NCBI GenBank assembly: GCA_963703665.1
Contig: CAVPFB010000005.1
Coordinates: forward strand, 186,001-250,000
Direction of reading: 5' to 3'
From: AP-15 sp963703665
GTDB taxonomy: Bacteria > Pseudomonadota > Alphaproteobacteria > ATCC43930 > CGMCC-115725
DNA length: 64,000 nucleotides
A program made the position numbers and the translations under genes. Each line of letters starts with the position of its first letter. Position 1 is the first letter of the stretch. The notes below the pieces were generated by a model. It searched no databases and was not told where the DNA came from. It saw only the letters and a list, made by a program, of their open reading frames with translations. Positions 1-10,290 of this stretch are shown piece by piece.

Positions 1-1
1 C

Positions 2-1667
2 GTCGGGCTTGGCGTCACCGCGGTCGAGCTCCTGCCGGTTCATGCCGCTATCGACGACCGACAGCTCGTCAATCGCGGGCTCGTCAATTACTGGGGCTAC
101 AACACCATCAGCTTTTTTGCCCCCGAGCCGCGCTTATTGTCGACCGAATCGATCGCCGGTTTCAAAACCATGGTCAGGCGGCTGCACGATGCCGGGATCG
201 AAGTGTTTCTCGATGTCGTCTACAATCACAGCGGCGAGGGCAACCACCTCGGCCCGACGCTGTCGTTTCGCGGCATCGACAATGCGTCCTATTATCGACT
301 CGACGCCAATCCACGCTTCTACCAGGACGTCACCGGCACCGGCAATACGTTGAACCTCGATCATCCGAGGGTGTTGGAGCTGGTGATGGACTCGCTGCGC
401 TATTGGGCGACGGAAATGCATGTCGACGGCTTCCGCTTCGACCTGTGCACAACGCTCGCGCGCGAGAACGGAGATTACTCCCAGGGCAGCGCATTTTTCG
501 ATGCCGTGCGCCAGGACCCTGTGATGACCGGGCTAAAGCTGATCGCCGAGCCGTGGGACCTCGGCCCCTACGGCTACCAGCTCGGCAATTTTCCGCCGGG
601 TTGGGCCGAATGGAACGCCCAATATCGCGACACTTTGAGGCGCTTCTGGAAAGGCGATCAGGGGCTGGTCGCCGACGTCGCCTCGCGTGTCGCCGGCTCG
701 TCCGACATTTTCGGCTATCGCGGGCGCCGGCCTTGGGCCAGCATCAATTTCATCACCGCGCATGACGGGTTCACCCTGCAGGACCTGGTCAGCTACTGCG
801 ACAAGCACAATCAAGAGAATGGCGAGGACAATCGCGACGGCAGCGACTTCGAACCTGAGCTCGAATTACGGGGTCGAAGGGCCGTCCAACGACCCCGAGA
901 TCATCGCCTTGCGCGACCGGCAAAAGCGCAGCATGCTGGCGACCTTGCTGCTGTCGCTCGGCGTACCGATGCTGCTCGCCGGCGACGAGATCGGGCGTAC
1001 CCAGCACGGCAACAACAACGCCTATTGCCAGGACAACGAGGTCTCCTGGACCGATTGGGAAAGCATCCGGCCTGAAGACGGGGCGATCGGCCGGTTCGTC
1101 AGCTATCTGATCCATCTGCGCCGCGAGCACAGCGTTTTTTCGCGCCCGCGGTTTTTGCGCGGTGAGGTCTTGTCCGAGGCCGGGGTCAAGGACATCACCT
1201 GGTTTACCCAGTCGGGCAAGGAAGCCAGAGCCGAAGATTGGGCCAACCCGGCGGCGCAGTCGCTGGGCTACGTCTTGAGCGGGGCTGCCGGCGAATTTCT
1301 GACGCCGGGCGGCCAGCGCGACATCGATGAGAGCTTTCTGGTGATGATGAACGCCGATCATGGCGATCTCGATTTCCGCATTCCGGAACTGGCGGCGCCG
1401 ATGTGGTGGGAACCGCTGGTCGACACCGCGCAGGCCGGCGGGCGAGCCAACGACGGCCGGCTCTACGTGCCGGGCGAGATCTATCGGCTGCAGGCCCGTT
1501 CCTTTGCGTTGTTCATCAATCGCGCGCCCCGACCGGAATTGCCGGCCGCCGCCGAGGCCGAGGCGGGAATCTCAGTGCCGGCCGAGGACGGCGACGAGCA
1601 ACGCGGGTTTTACGAGATCGGCGATCCGGCGGAAGAGGCGGAGGAGGCCGATGCGCCGCCGGCATGA
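2..1667 (+). CDS. glgX: Glycogen debranching enzyme GlgX, 5'-partial, one frameshift
   Basis: The gene is truncated by the window edge. GlgX hydrolyses alpha-1,6 branches of glycogen or limit dextrin in the cytoplasm and supplies linear maltodextrin to TreY. GH13 motifs appear in order: DVVYNHSGEGN near nt 220, GFRFDLCTTLAR near 428 (nucleophile Asp), IAEPWDLG near 541 (acid/base Glu) and FITAHDG near 748 (third Asp). The frame breaks at about nt 851. It reads to NGEDNRDGSDF in one frame and resumes as NLSSNYGVEGPSNDPEI one base later; dropping one G restores the family sequence. The C-terminal tail is acidic. The stop overlaps the treZ start by 17 nt, which suggests one transcript. Confidence 0.9.
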
Positions 1668-3459
1668 GCTGCCGTTCGGCGCCGAACCCGCGGTCGGCGG
1701 GGTGCGCTTTCGCTTGTGGGCGCCCCGCGCCCAAGCCGTGTCGCTGCGGATCGAAAGCCCGAGCCCGAAATTGGTTGCGATGGACCGCGAATCCGCAGGC
1801 TGGTTCGCGTCGACGACCGAGTTCGCGGGGCCGGGGACGCGCTATCGCTACGTCGTCGACGGCGAGCCGTTTCCCGATCCCGCCTCGCGCTGCCAGCCCG
1901 AAGGGGTGCATGGGCCGAGCGAGGTGATCGATCCCGCTTCCTATGACTGGAGCGACGACGGCTGGCGCGGCCGCCGGTGGGAAGAGATCGTCCTCTACGA
2001 ACTGCATATCGGCACGTTTTCGGAGACCGGCGATTTCGCCGGCGCGGCGCGCCATCTCGACCATCTGTGCCGGCTCGGCGCGACCGCGGTCGAGCTGATG
2101 CCGATCGCCGCGTTTCCCGGCGAGCGCAACTGGGGTTACGACGGGGTCTTCCCTTACGCCCCGTCCTCGCGCTACGGCCGGCCGGAGGCGCTGAAGTCGC
2201 TGATCGAAGCGTGCCACGCCCGTGGCCTCGCGGTGCTGCTCGATGTCGTTGACAATCATTTCGGACCGGAAGGGAATTACCTGCCGGCGATCGCGCCCGA
2301 TTTCTTCACCGAACGCCACCAGACGCCATGGGGAGCGGCACTCGATTTCGCCGGGCCGCGGAGCCGGCCGGTACGCGATTTTTTTGTTCAGAACGCGCTC
2401 TACTGGCTCAAGGAGTACCATTTCGACGGACTGCGTTTCGACGCGGTCCACGCCATTTTCGACGAGACCGCGCCCGACATCATCGACGAGATCGGCGACA
2501 CCGTCCGGCGGCAGATAACTGACCGCCCGATCCATCTTGTCCTCGAAAACGACCGCAACGAGGCTCGCCGGCTGCGGCGGAGCGGCGATCGAATCAACCG
2601 CTTCACCGCCCAGTGGAACGATGATCTGCACCACGCCCTGCACGTGCTGATCACCGGCGAAAGCTCGGGGTATTACGGCGATTACGCAGACGAGACGGTC
2701 CGGCATCTCGGCCGCGCTTTGGCCGAGGGCTTTGCCTATCAGGGCGAGCCATCGCCATTTCGCGAGGGCAAGCCGCGGGGCGAACCCTCGGCCGAATTGC
2801 CGGCCACGGCCTTTGTCGGCTTTTTGCAGAACCACGACCAGATCGGCAATCATCCGTTCGGGACGCGGCTGGCGGCACGCGCCGCCGAACCGGCCCTGCA
2901 TGCCGGCATGGCAATCGTGATGCTGTCGCCGCAGATCCCGCTCTTGTTCATGGGCGAGGAGTGGGCGAGCCGCCGGCCTTTTGCGTTCTTTTGCGATTTC
3001 GAGCCCGGTCTTGCCCAATCGGTGCGCGAAGGGCGGCGGCGCGAATTTGCCCATTTCCCCGAGTTTCACGACGCGACCGCGCGCGAGCGGATTCCCGACG
3101 CCACGGCCGAGACCACGTTTGCCATGTCGCGGCTCGACTGGGCCGAGCCGGCGCAGCCGGAACACGCAAGCTGGCTCGCCCGCTGCCGCAGCCTGATCGA
3201 GATCCGGCAGCGCGAGATCGCGCCGCGGCTTGCCGGCATGCCGCCCTTCGCCGGCAGCTACCGCGTCCTGGGGCCGCGAGCGCTCGTTGTCGAGTGGCAG
3301 CTCGGCGACCGCTCGCGGCTGCTGCTCGCGGCAAACTTCTCCGGCGGCACGATGCCCTCCCCGTCGGAAGCGAAAGCCGGAACAATGCTTTATTCGACGG
3401 CCGCCGCCGGAGCACCGGTCAACGCCAGCTTCTTTCTGCTGCCGCCAGCCGCGCCCTGA
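1651..3459 (+). CDS. treZ: Malto-oligosyltrehalose trehalohydrolase TreZ
   Basis: TreZ releases trehalose from the maltooligosyltrehalose made by TreY. The protein is 602 residues, normal for the family. It has an N-terminal beta-sandwich (FGAEPAVGGVRFRLWAPRA), then the GH13 barrel with GLRFDAVHAIFDE near residue 260 (nucleophile), LVLENDRN (Glu) and FLQNHDQIGNHPFG (third Asp). The ATG at 1651 was chosen because a purine-rich GGAAGAGGCGGAGGAG lies just upstream and homology begins about 5 residues in; the open frame extends to 1360 only as a shadow of glgX. The reading frame is intact, and malQ follows after a one-base gap. Confidence 0.95.
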   Translation: MRRRHELPFGAEPAVGGVRFRLWAPRAQAVSLRIESPSPKLVAMDRESAGWFASTTEFAGPGTRYRYVVDGEPFPDPASRCQPEGVHGPSEVIDPASYDWSDDGWRGRRWEEIVLYELHIGTFSETGDFAGAARHLDHLCRLGATAVELMPIAAFPGERNWGYDGVFPYAPSSRYGRPEALKSLIEACHARGLAVLLDVVDNHFGPEGNYLPAIAPDFFTERHQTPWGAALDFAGPRSRPVRDFFVQNALYWLKEYHFDGLRFDAVHAIFDETAPDIIDEIGDTVRRQITDRPIHLVLENDRNEARRLRRSGDRINRFTAQWNDDLHHALHVLITGESSGYYGDYADETVRHLGRALAEGFAYQGEPSPFREGKPRGEPSAELPATAFVGFLQNHDQIGNHPFGTRLAARAAEPALHAGMAIVMLSPQIPLLFMGEEWASRRPFAFFCDFEPGLAQSVREGRRREFAHFPEFHDATARERIPDATAETTFAMSRLDWAEPAQPEHASWLARCRSLIEIRQREIAPRLAGMPPFAGSYRVLGPRALVVEWQLGDRSRLLLAANFSGGTMPSPSEAKAGTMLYSTAAAGAPVNASFFLLPPAAP

Positions 3460-3460
3460 G

Positions 3461-5646
3461 ATGATCGACCGTGCCGCGCTGGTCCGCCTAGCCGGACTCG
3501 TCGGCATCGAAACGCATTACACCGACGCGCTCGGCCAAGCCCGGCGAGGCCGCGGACGAAAGCTTGCTGGCGCTGATCGGCGCTTTCGGCTTGCCGGCCA
3601 ACCCGGCGCAGGCGGCAGCCGAACTGCAACAACGCCAGCGAGCGGCACCCTTGGGGCTCGGCCCGACCTGTCTCGTCCACGCTGAAGAGCCCTCGCCCGC
3701 GCTCGCGCTGCGCGCGCCTGCCCGAGCCCGCGAGATCGCCTGGACCTGCCGCCTCGAAGACGGCGGCGAGCGCTCCGGCCGGGTGGCGATCGACGCCGCG
3801 ACCGAGGGCGGGCGGGCCGCCGTTCCGCTGCCGCCGGGATTGCCGCCCGGCTATCATCGGCTGGCGCTCGAGGCCGGCGGCGTCGCGGCACAACTCGACC
3901 TGATCGTGGCCCCCGCCTGCTGCTATCTGCCGCCACAGCTCGGACCCGGGGCGCGCAGCTGGGGGCTGACCTGTCAGCTCTACGGGCTGCGCAGCGAACA
4001 CAATTGGGGAATGGGCGACTTTACCGATCTCGCCGCGCTCGCCCTCAAGGCTGGAAATTATGGCGCCGCGGTCCTGGGCGTCAACCCGTTGCACGCGCGG
4101 TTTGCGGCCGAGCCTCTGCATTTCAGCCCCTATTCGCCGTCGAGCCGGACCCGGCTCGATTATCTTTACATCGACCCCTCGGCCGCCCCGGGCTTTGCCG
4201 AGGACGCGACCGCGCAGGGTTTGATCCAGGGCGACCGGTTCGGCGCCACGCGATGGGCCGCGCGCTCGGCCGAGTTGATCGACTACGGCGCGGTCGCTGC
4301 CTGCAAGCGGCCGGTCATGGAGGCGCTGTGGCGCCGTTTCCAAGCGCTCGATCTGGGCGATGACGGGACCGCGCGGAGCGGGCTTGGCGAGAGCTTTCGC
4401 CGATTTCAGCAAGATGGCGGGCGGGCACTCGCCGATTTTGGCGTGTTCGAGACGTTGCACGAGCATTATTGTCGCGAGCATCGTGGGTTTTCATGGCGAA
4501 ATTGGCCGGCGTCGATGCGCAATCCGCGCTCGTCCGCAATTGCCGACTTCGCCGCCGCGCATCGCGAGCGCGTCGGGTTCTTCGAGTTTTTGCAGTGGGA
4601 GGCGGACCGGCAGCTCGCTGCCGCTGCCTGGGCCGGGCGCCGGTCGGGGCTGTCGCTGGGACTCTATCGCGATCTTGCGGTGGGCGCTGACCCGCAATGG
4701 AGCCGAGGCCTGGGCCGATCAGGAGCTGGTGGTGCCGCACGCCTCGATCGGCGCACCGCCCGACGCGCTGAGCCGGGCGGGGCAGAATTGGGGCCTGGCG
4801 CCGATCAATCCGCTGGTGCTGCGTCAGCAAGGCTTCGCACCGTTCATCGCCTGCCTGCGCGCCAATATGCAGCATGCCGGAGTTCTGCGGATCGACCATG
4901 TGATGGCGCTGAACCGGCTCTACTGGATCCCGAGCGGGATGGAGCCGACGGCCGGCTGCTATGTGAATTATCCGTTCGACGATCTGTTGCGGCTGGTTGC
5001 CCTGGAAAGCTGCCGCCAGGGCTGCGCCGTCGTCGGCGAGGATCTGGGCACGGTACCGACAGGCTTTCGCGAAACGATGCGGAGCGCCAATCTGTTGTCC
5101 TACCGCGTGATGGGGTTCGAGCGGCACCGGAACGGCGCTCTGGTCCGGCCCTCCGAATACCCGCCGCTGGCGGCGGCGACGGCGGCAACGCACGACCTCG
5201 CCACCCTCGAGGGGTTCTGGCTTGGACGCGACCTTGCCTGGCGCCGGCAGCTCGGTCTCTATCCCGACCCAAATGCCGAGGCGGCCGAGCGGGCGGAGCG
5301 CAGCCGCGATCGCCGCCTTTTGCTCGAAGCCCTTGTCGGCGAAGGATTGCTGCGGGCGGACGAGCTCGGCAAATTCCTGTCCGCAGCCGGCGAGCCTAGC
5401 TACGCCCCGGAGTTCGGCGACGCGGTCCAGCGCTATCTCGCCCGCTCTAGCGCGCGGTTGATGCTGGCCCAGCTCGAAGACGTGATCGGCGAGAGCGAGC
5501 AGGCGAACCTGCCCGGCACCACCAACCAGCATCCCAATTGGCGCCGCCGCCTCGGCCGCACCCTCGAAGAAATCGTCGACGGCCCCGAGCTGCGCCGGAT
5601 CGCAGCAATGATCGAGGAGGCGCGGCGCCGCCGGGCCGAACCATGA
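3461..5646 (+). CDS. malQ: 4-alpha-glucanotransferase MalQ (two frameshifts)
   Basis: A GH77 disproportionating enzyme that moves glucan segments between maltodextrins, so chains too short for TreY can be rebuilt. The GH77 signatures are LRIDHVMALNRLYWIPSG (nucleophile Asp), VVGEDLGTVP (Glu) and ATHDLATLEGFW (third Asp). The frame breaks twice. Near nt 3536, DALGQARRG should read DALGKPGEAADESLLAL after deleting one C. Near nt 4694, AVGADPQW should read AVGADPNGAEAWADQ after deleting one C. Corrected length is about 727 residues, typical for proteobacterial MalQ. The ATG directly follows the treZ stop, and the end overlaps treY. Such clean repairs favour sequencing error over decay. Confidence 0.9.
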
Positions 5647-8409
5647 GGACTTCCGCTCGAGAACGGCACAGCGATCCGCGCCACTTATCGGCTGCAATTT
5701 CATCGCGATTTCACCTTTCGCGACGCCACGGCTGTGGTGCCCTATCTGGCGGCGTTGGGGGTCAGCCATGTCTACGCCTCGCCGATCACCGAGGCGCGGC
5801 CCGGCTCGACCCATGGTTACGACATCATCGATCACAATCGGCTCAACCCCGAAATCGGCGGCGAAGCGGATTTCCAGGCGCTGAGCGCGGCGTTGCAGGC
5901 TCACGACATGGGCCTGATCGTCGATTTCGTCCCGAACCATATGGGAATCGGGGCCGATAACGCCTGGTGGCGCGATGTTCTGGAATGGGGCCGGCAATCG
6001 CCGTTCGCCCACTTTTTCGACATCAACTGGCATGCCGTTCGCGCCGATCTCGAAGGCCGCGTGCTGCTCCCGGTATTGGGCGCGCAGTACGGGGTGGTCC
6101 TCGAAAAAGGCGAGATCGCGCTGCGCTTCGATCGCGATGAGGGCAGTTTCAGCGCGTGGTACTTCGAGCACCGCTTCCCGATTTCGCCGCACTCCTATCC
6201 GACGATCCTCGACGGCTCGGAATTGCTTTCCGGGATGGCTGCGAGCTTCGCTGCGCTCGGCGCCCTGTCGGCGGCCGCGGCGCGAGAACGCGCGGCCGGG
6301 CTGAAGTGCCTCTTGGCCGCGCGTGCCGGCGATCCTGCCGTTGCCGGCGCGATCGAGGCGGCGCTGCAACGGTTCGCCGGGCGGCCTGACGACCCGGACG
6401 GCTTTGCCCCGCTGCATCGGCTGCTCGAAGCCCAATCCTACCGGATTGCCGACTGGCGGGTCGCCGCCGAGGAGATCAACTATCGGCGCTTTTTCAATAT
6501 CAACGATTTGGCCGGGCTGCGGATGGAGCTGCCCGAATTGTTCGAGAAGACCCACCGGCTGATGTTCGGCCTGATCGAGCAAGGCCGGCTGCACGGCCTG
6601 CGCATCGACCACATTGACGGGCTGTTCGACCCGCAAGGCTATTGCGAGCGGCTGCAGCAGCGCGCCGGCGCACCCCTTTACGTGCTCGTCGAAAAAATCT
6701 TGGCGCGCTACGAAATCCTGCCCGAGTGGCCGGTCGCCGGCACCACCGGCTACGACTTCGTCAATCAGGTGCTGGCGATCTTCGTCGATCCCGAGGGCGA
6801 GGCGGCGATGAGCCGGCTCTATCGCCGGTTAGCGCCGCGCGACGAGACCTTCGACGACGTTCTCTACGCCTGCAAAAAGCGCATCATGCAGGTCAATCTC
6901 GCCAGCGAGATGAACGTGATCGCGCGCGAGTTTCACCAGCTGGCGATGCGCGACCGGCGCACTCGCGACTTCACCCTGAACGGCGTGCTGGCAGCGCTCG
7001 AAGAGGTGATCGCGGCGTTTCCGGTCTATCGCACCTATGTCTCGCCGCGCGGCGCCGGCGCCGATGATTTGCGCTACATCGACTGGGCGATCGGGCAGGC
7101 CCGCAAGCGCTGGCGCGGCGCCGAAACCAGCGTTTTCGATTTTCTGCGCAGCGTGCTGACCGGCGAGGCCGCCGAACCGGAGCGCGACCCGAGCCCCGGC
7201 GGCGCGCTTTACGCTGCGATGCATTTTCAGCAGTTGACCGGGCCGGTCATGGCCAAGGCGGCCGAGGACACGGCCTTTTACCGCTATGTGCGGCTATTAG
7301 CATTGAACGAGGTCGGCGGCGACCCGCGGCGCTTCGGCATGTCGGTGGCGGCCTTTCACCATTTGGCGCAGCAGCGCGCCCGGCAGTGGCCGCGGGCGAT
7401 GGTGACCACCGCCACGCACGATACCAAGCGCGGCGAAGATGCGCGCGCCCGGTCGGCACTCTTGTCCGAGATGCCGCGCGAATGGGGCCGCCGGGTGTTC
7501 CAATGGCTGCGGCTCAACCGCTCGCGCCGCTCGGAAATCGACCGCGAAACCGTGCCCGGCCGCAATGTCGAGTACCTTTTCTACCAGGTGCTGTTCGGAG
7601 CGTGGCCCCCTGCCCTCGCCCCGAGCGACGCCGCCGGGGTCGACCGCCTCGCCGAGCGGATCGAGGCCTATATGATCAAGGCGGTCCGCGAGAGAAAGCT
7701 CGAATCGAGCTGGAGCAACCCCAACGCCGAATACGAGGCGGCGCTGCAGCGCTTTGTCCGCGGCGCGCTCGACGCCTCGCGGCCCAACCCGTTTCTGGCC
7801 GAGTTCCACGGGTTTGTCGCCGGGCTGGCCCGTGAAGGTGCGATAACCTCGCTGGCCCAGCTGGTGCTGAAGCTGACGGTGCCCGGAATCCCTGATATCT
7901 ATCAGGGTGGCGAATTGTGGGATTTCAGCCTTGTCGACCCCGACAACCGCCGGCCGGTCGATTGGGAGGAGCGATGGGCTTTGCTCGAAACAACCGAGGC
8001 GATGCGACCGGGCGAGCTCGCTCGGGATTGGCAGGACGGTCGCGAAAAGCTGTTCGCGATCCGGTGCCTGTTGGCGCTGCGCCGCGCCCGTCCCGCCCTC
8101 TTCGCCGAGGGCGACTATCAGCCGCTCGAGGCCGCAGGCGACGGCAGCAACCATCTCTGCGCTTTTTCCCGCACCCACGACGGCAGCATCCTCGTCGTCG
8201 CCGTGCCGCGCCTGGTGCACCAGCTCTTTCGCGGCGGCGAGGTGGCCGATTGGGGTGCGGCGGAGGCCGTCTTGCCACCGGGGGGCGGCTGGCGAGACAT
8301 CTTCACCGGGCGCCGCCTCGACCGTCAGGACCGGGTTTTGGCGGCCGAGCTGTTCACCGACTTCCCGGTCTCTGTCCTGATCGGCGACAGCACAGCCGGG
8401 GAAGGTTGA
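5643..8409 (+). CDS. treY: Malto-oligosyltrehalose synthase TreY (frame break at start)
   Basis: TreY isomerises the reducing-end glucose of maltodextrin into an alpha,alpha-1,1 linkage, the first step of the TreY/TreZ route. The GH13 motifs are IVDFVPNHMG, GLRIDHIDGLFDP (nucleophile), VEKILARYE (Glu) and TATHDTKRGEDAR (third Asp). Homology (GTAIRATYRLQFHRDFTF) starts right after the malQ stop, but that frame has no ATG, GTG or TTG before 5734. The ATG at 5643 overlaps the malQ stop as ATGA and reaches the homologous frame only if one base is removed (giving MGLPLENG). I infer this is the true start with an inserted base. Corrected length is about 921 residues. A GTG at 5734 would cut off conserved sequence. 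Confidence 0.9.
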
Positions 8410-8423
8410 TCGCGGCTATCTAC

Positions 8424-8442
8424 AGCCGGGCGGAAACCGGCT
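8424..8442 (+). terminator. Hairpin after treY
   Basis: A 6-bp perfect stem, AGCCGG paired with CCGGCT around a 7-nt loop, lies 14 nt past the treY stop. No T-run follows, so it is at best a weak intrinsic terminator or an mRNA 3' stabilising hairpin. Confidence 0.3.
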
Positions 8443-8455
8443 ATACTGCAATCGC

Positions 8456-8502
8456 CACACGAGCTTGGGGCCAACACCAGCTGGGGCCCACACGAGCTTG
8501 GG
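8456..8502. repeat. Pair of 14-bp direct repeats
   Basis: CACACGAGCTTGGG occurs at 8456-8469 and again at 8489-8502, separated by 19 nt that contain CAGCTGGGGCC. It lies between the convergent treY and cupin genes. There are only two copies and no further spacing pattern. Function is unknown. Confidence 0.5.
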
Positions 8503-8550
8503 CATGAGTCGCGGGATCCCGGGTTACCCTCGCGGCCGGCCCAGGGGGTC

Positions 8551-8582
8551 GGCGGGGGAGGCGGGGCCCATGCCTCCCCGCC
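8551..8582. terminator. GC-rich inverted repeat between convergent genes
   Basis: GGCGGGGGAGGC (8551-8562) pairs with GCCTCCCCGCC (8572-8582) around a short loop, with one bulged G. It sits between the 3' ends of treY and the cupin gene and could act as a two-way transcription barrier. No T-tract supports a classical terminator. Confidence 0.35.
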
Positions 8583-8623
8583 CGCTCCTACCATCAATTG
8601 CAAACTATTCCTGGGCTGCGCTC

Positions 8624-9100
8624 CTAACCTTGGGCGTGCAGGACTTTGCCGCCGGCGGTCACCGGGTCGGCGGCGATCAGGACAAAGGCGATCACGCAGG
8701 GCTCGGTCCCGCGATTGACCCAGTTGTGGATCGTGCCGCGCTGCACGAGCACGTCGCCCGCTTTAAGATGGACGCTCGAACCGTCGAGCTCCATGTCGAT
8801 CTCGCCCGACATCACCACCGCGTAGTCGATCGAATCGGTGCGGTGGTTGCGCGGGGCGGAGCCGGGCATCAGCTCGAGCACGCGAAAGACGGTGCCGTTG
8901 GCCAATGTGGTGCCGGTTCGGCGCTGCCCTTGGTCCTCGCCGCCACCGTTGTCTACCGGGAAACCCTCGGTCGTCCACACGATGCCGGCGGTGGCGCCCG
9001 GTCGCGCCGAGGCCAGGTTTTTTGCCACCTCGTCGATCTGGACGACGGCGCGTCCGTTGGCGTCGTGGCCGGTCACGACCCGGCGGAATTTGAGCGGCAT
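8624..9100 (-). CDS. Cupin domain protein
   Basis: A 158-residue single-domain cupin. The barrel core is visible as PRNHRTDSIDYAVVMSGEIDMELDG, then LKAGDVLVQRGTIHNWVNRG, matching cupin motifs 1 and 2. Metal-ligand candidates are the His and Glu of the first motif and the His of the second. The start at 9100 is supported by GAGGAG about 9 nt upstream. A paralogue is encoded at 26071-26574, sharing the opening (RRVVTGHDANGRAV versus RRIVSGHDANGKAV) and the QRGT(I/M)H segment. Proteins of this shape are usually found next to aromatic or xenobiotic degradation genes, where their role is unproven. It is transcribed away from the reductase gene at 9247. Confidence 0.8.
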   Translation of the reverse strand: MPLKFRRVVTGHDANGRAVVQIDEVAKNLASARPGATAGIVWTTEGFPVDNGGGEDQGQRRTGTTLANGTVFRVLELMPGSAPRNHRTDSIDYAVVMSGEIDMELDGSSVHLKAGDVLVQRGTIHNWVNRGTEPCVIAFVLIAADPVTAGGKVLHAQG

Positions 9101-9246
9101 CGTCGGTCTCCTCGTCTGGCGCTGGGGCTGGTTCGGATTTCCGCGGGCGGGATCTTCGCCCAGGATATCCGCGCTCGGCAAGATCGGGGGATGCGCCCGG
9201 CGCACGACACGCGCATAGTCGCCAAGCCCGGCGCGGAGACTCCGAC

Positions 9247-10194
9247 ATGCTGCTGCGCATCCGCTCGATCACCTATCTCGCCGAAGCGATCAACGGCTAC
9301 GAGCTCGTGGACCCGCGCGGACGCGACCTGCCGCGCTTTGCCGCCGGATCGCACATCGCGGTGCGGCTCGGCGGCGGGCTGCTGCGCGACTATTCGCTGT
9401 GCAACGACCCGGCCGAACGCCGGCGATACTGCATCGCGGTGCTGCGCGAGCGCGACGGCGAAGGCTCTTGCCAATTGCACGAGGCGGTCCGGGTCGGCGA
9501 CCCGGTCGAGGTCTCGCTGCCGCGCAACAACTTTCCGCTGGCCGAGGACGCCAGGCGGCACCTGTTTCTCGCCGGCGGCATCGGCATCACCCCGGTCATG
9601 GCGATGATCGCCGAACTGCGCCGTCGCGGCGCCGATTTTCTGCTGCACTACTGCACCCGCTCGCCGGAGGCGACCGCGTTCCGCGAGGAATTGGACCTGC
9701 TCACGGCGCAGGGGCGGGTGCGCCTTCACCACGATGGCGGCGACCCGGCGCGCGGCCTCGACATCGCCGCGGCATTGCGCGAGCCGCAGCCTGGAACGCA
9801 TCTTTATTACTGCGGCCCGGCCGGCATGATGGCGGCCGCCGCCGCCGCCGCTTCCCACTGGCCGGACGGCACGGTGCACTGCGAATATTTCACCGGCCCG
9901 GCCGCGGGCCCGCCGCAAGCCCTGGACGAAGACCGGCCGTTTCGCGTCAGGCTGCTCAATAGCGGCGGCGAATACGAGGTCCCGCCCGGCGAGACCATCA
10001 TCAACGTGCTGCGCCGCCACGACATGCCGGTCAGAGCCTCGTGTGAGCTCGGCTACTGCGGCGCGTGCCTGACCCGCTACCGTGCCGGCGAGCCCGATCA
10101 CCGTGACCAGATCCTCTCCGCCAGAGACCGCGAGCGCTACCTTCTCATCTGCTGCTCGCGTGCGAAATCTGCGGTCCTCGAATTGGATCTGTAG
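9247..10194 (+). CDS. Phthalate-dioxygenase-reductase-type oxidoreductase (flavin, NAD, C-terminal 2Fe-2S)
   Basis: A 315-residue class IA (PDR/VanB-like) reductase that passes electrons from NAD(P)H through flavin to an iron-sulfur cluster and on to a Rieske oxygenase. The order is FMN-binding barrel with RDYSLCND (about residue 54), NAD domain with GGIGITPVMAM (about 114) and YYCGPAGMM, then a plant-type ferredoxin domain with CELGYCGACL and a later CC (C-x4-C-x2-C...C). No oxygenase gene adjoins it. The nearest partner is the Rieske alpha/beta pair 14-16 kb downstream, so pairing is inference. Confidence 0.88.
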   Translation: MLLRIRSITYLAEAINGYELVDPRGRDLPRFAAGSHIAVRLGGGLLRDYSLCNDPAERRRYCIAVLRERDGEGSCQLHEAVRVGDPVEVSLPRNNFPLAEDARRHLFLAGGIGITPVMAMIAELRRRGADFLLHYCTRSPEATAFREELDLLTAQGRVRLHHDGGDPARGLDIAAALREPQPGTHLYYCGPAGMMAAAAAAASHWPDGTVHCEYFTGPAAGPPQALDEDRPFRVRLLNSGGEYEVPPGETIINVLRRHDMPVRASCELGYCGACLTRYRAGEPDHRDQILSARDRERYLLICCSRAKSAVLELDL

Positions 10195-10290
10195 GAATTC
10201 TCCCGGTGCCGGCGACTGGTCTGGCCGCGAATTCTCGCTGGCCGCGGCGGCGACCAACTCGGCAGACAAATTGGGTGGGTCGGGACCACG

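Noticed and set aside
1516..3507. 663-residue minus-strand open frame over treZ
   Set aside because: Shadow of treZ, rich in Arg/Ala/Gly/Pro, no motif or ribosome site.
4315..6636. 773-residue minus-strand open frame across malQ and treY
   Set aside because: It is fully antisense to conserved enzyme genes and has no domain resemblance; long antisense frames are common in GC-rich codon usage.
8456..8502. Possible CRISPR from repeated CACACGAGCTTGGG
   Set aside because: Only two copies with one 19-nt spacer, no cas genes nearby.
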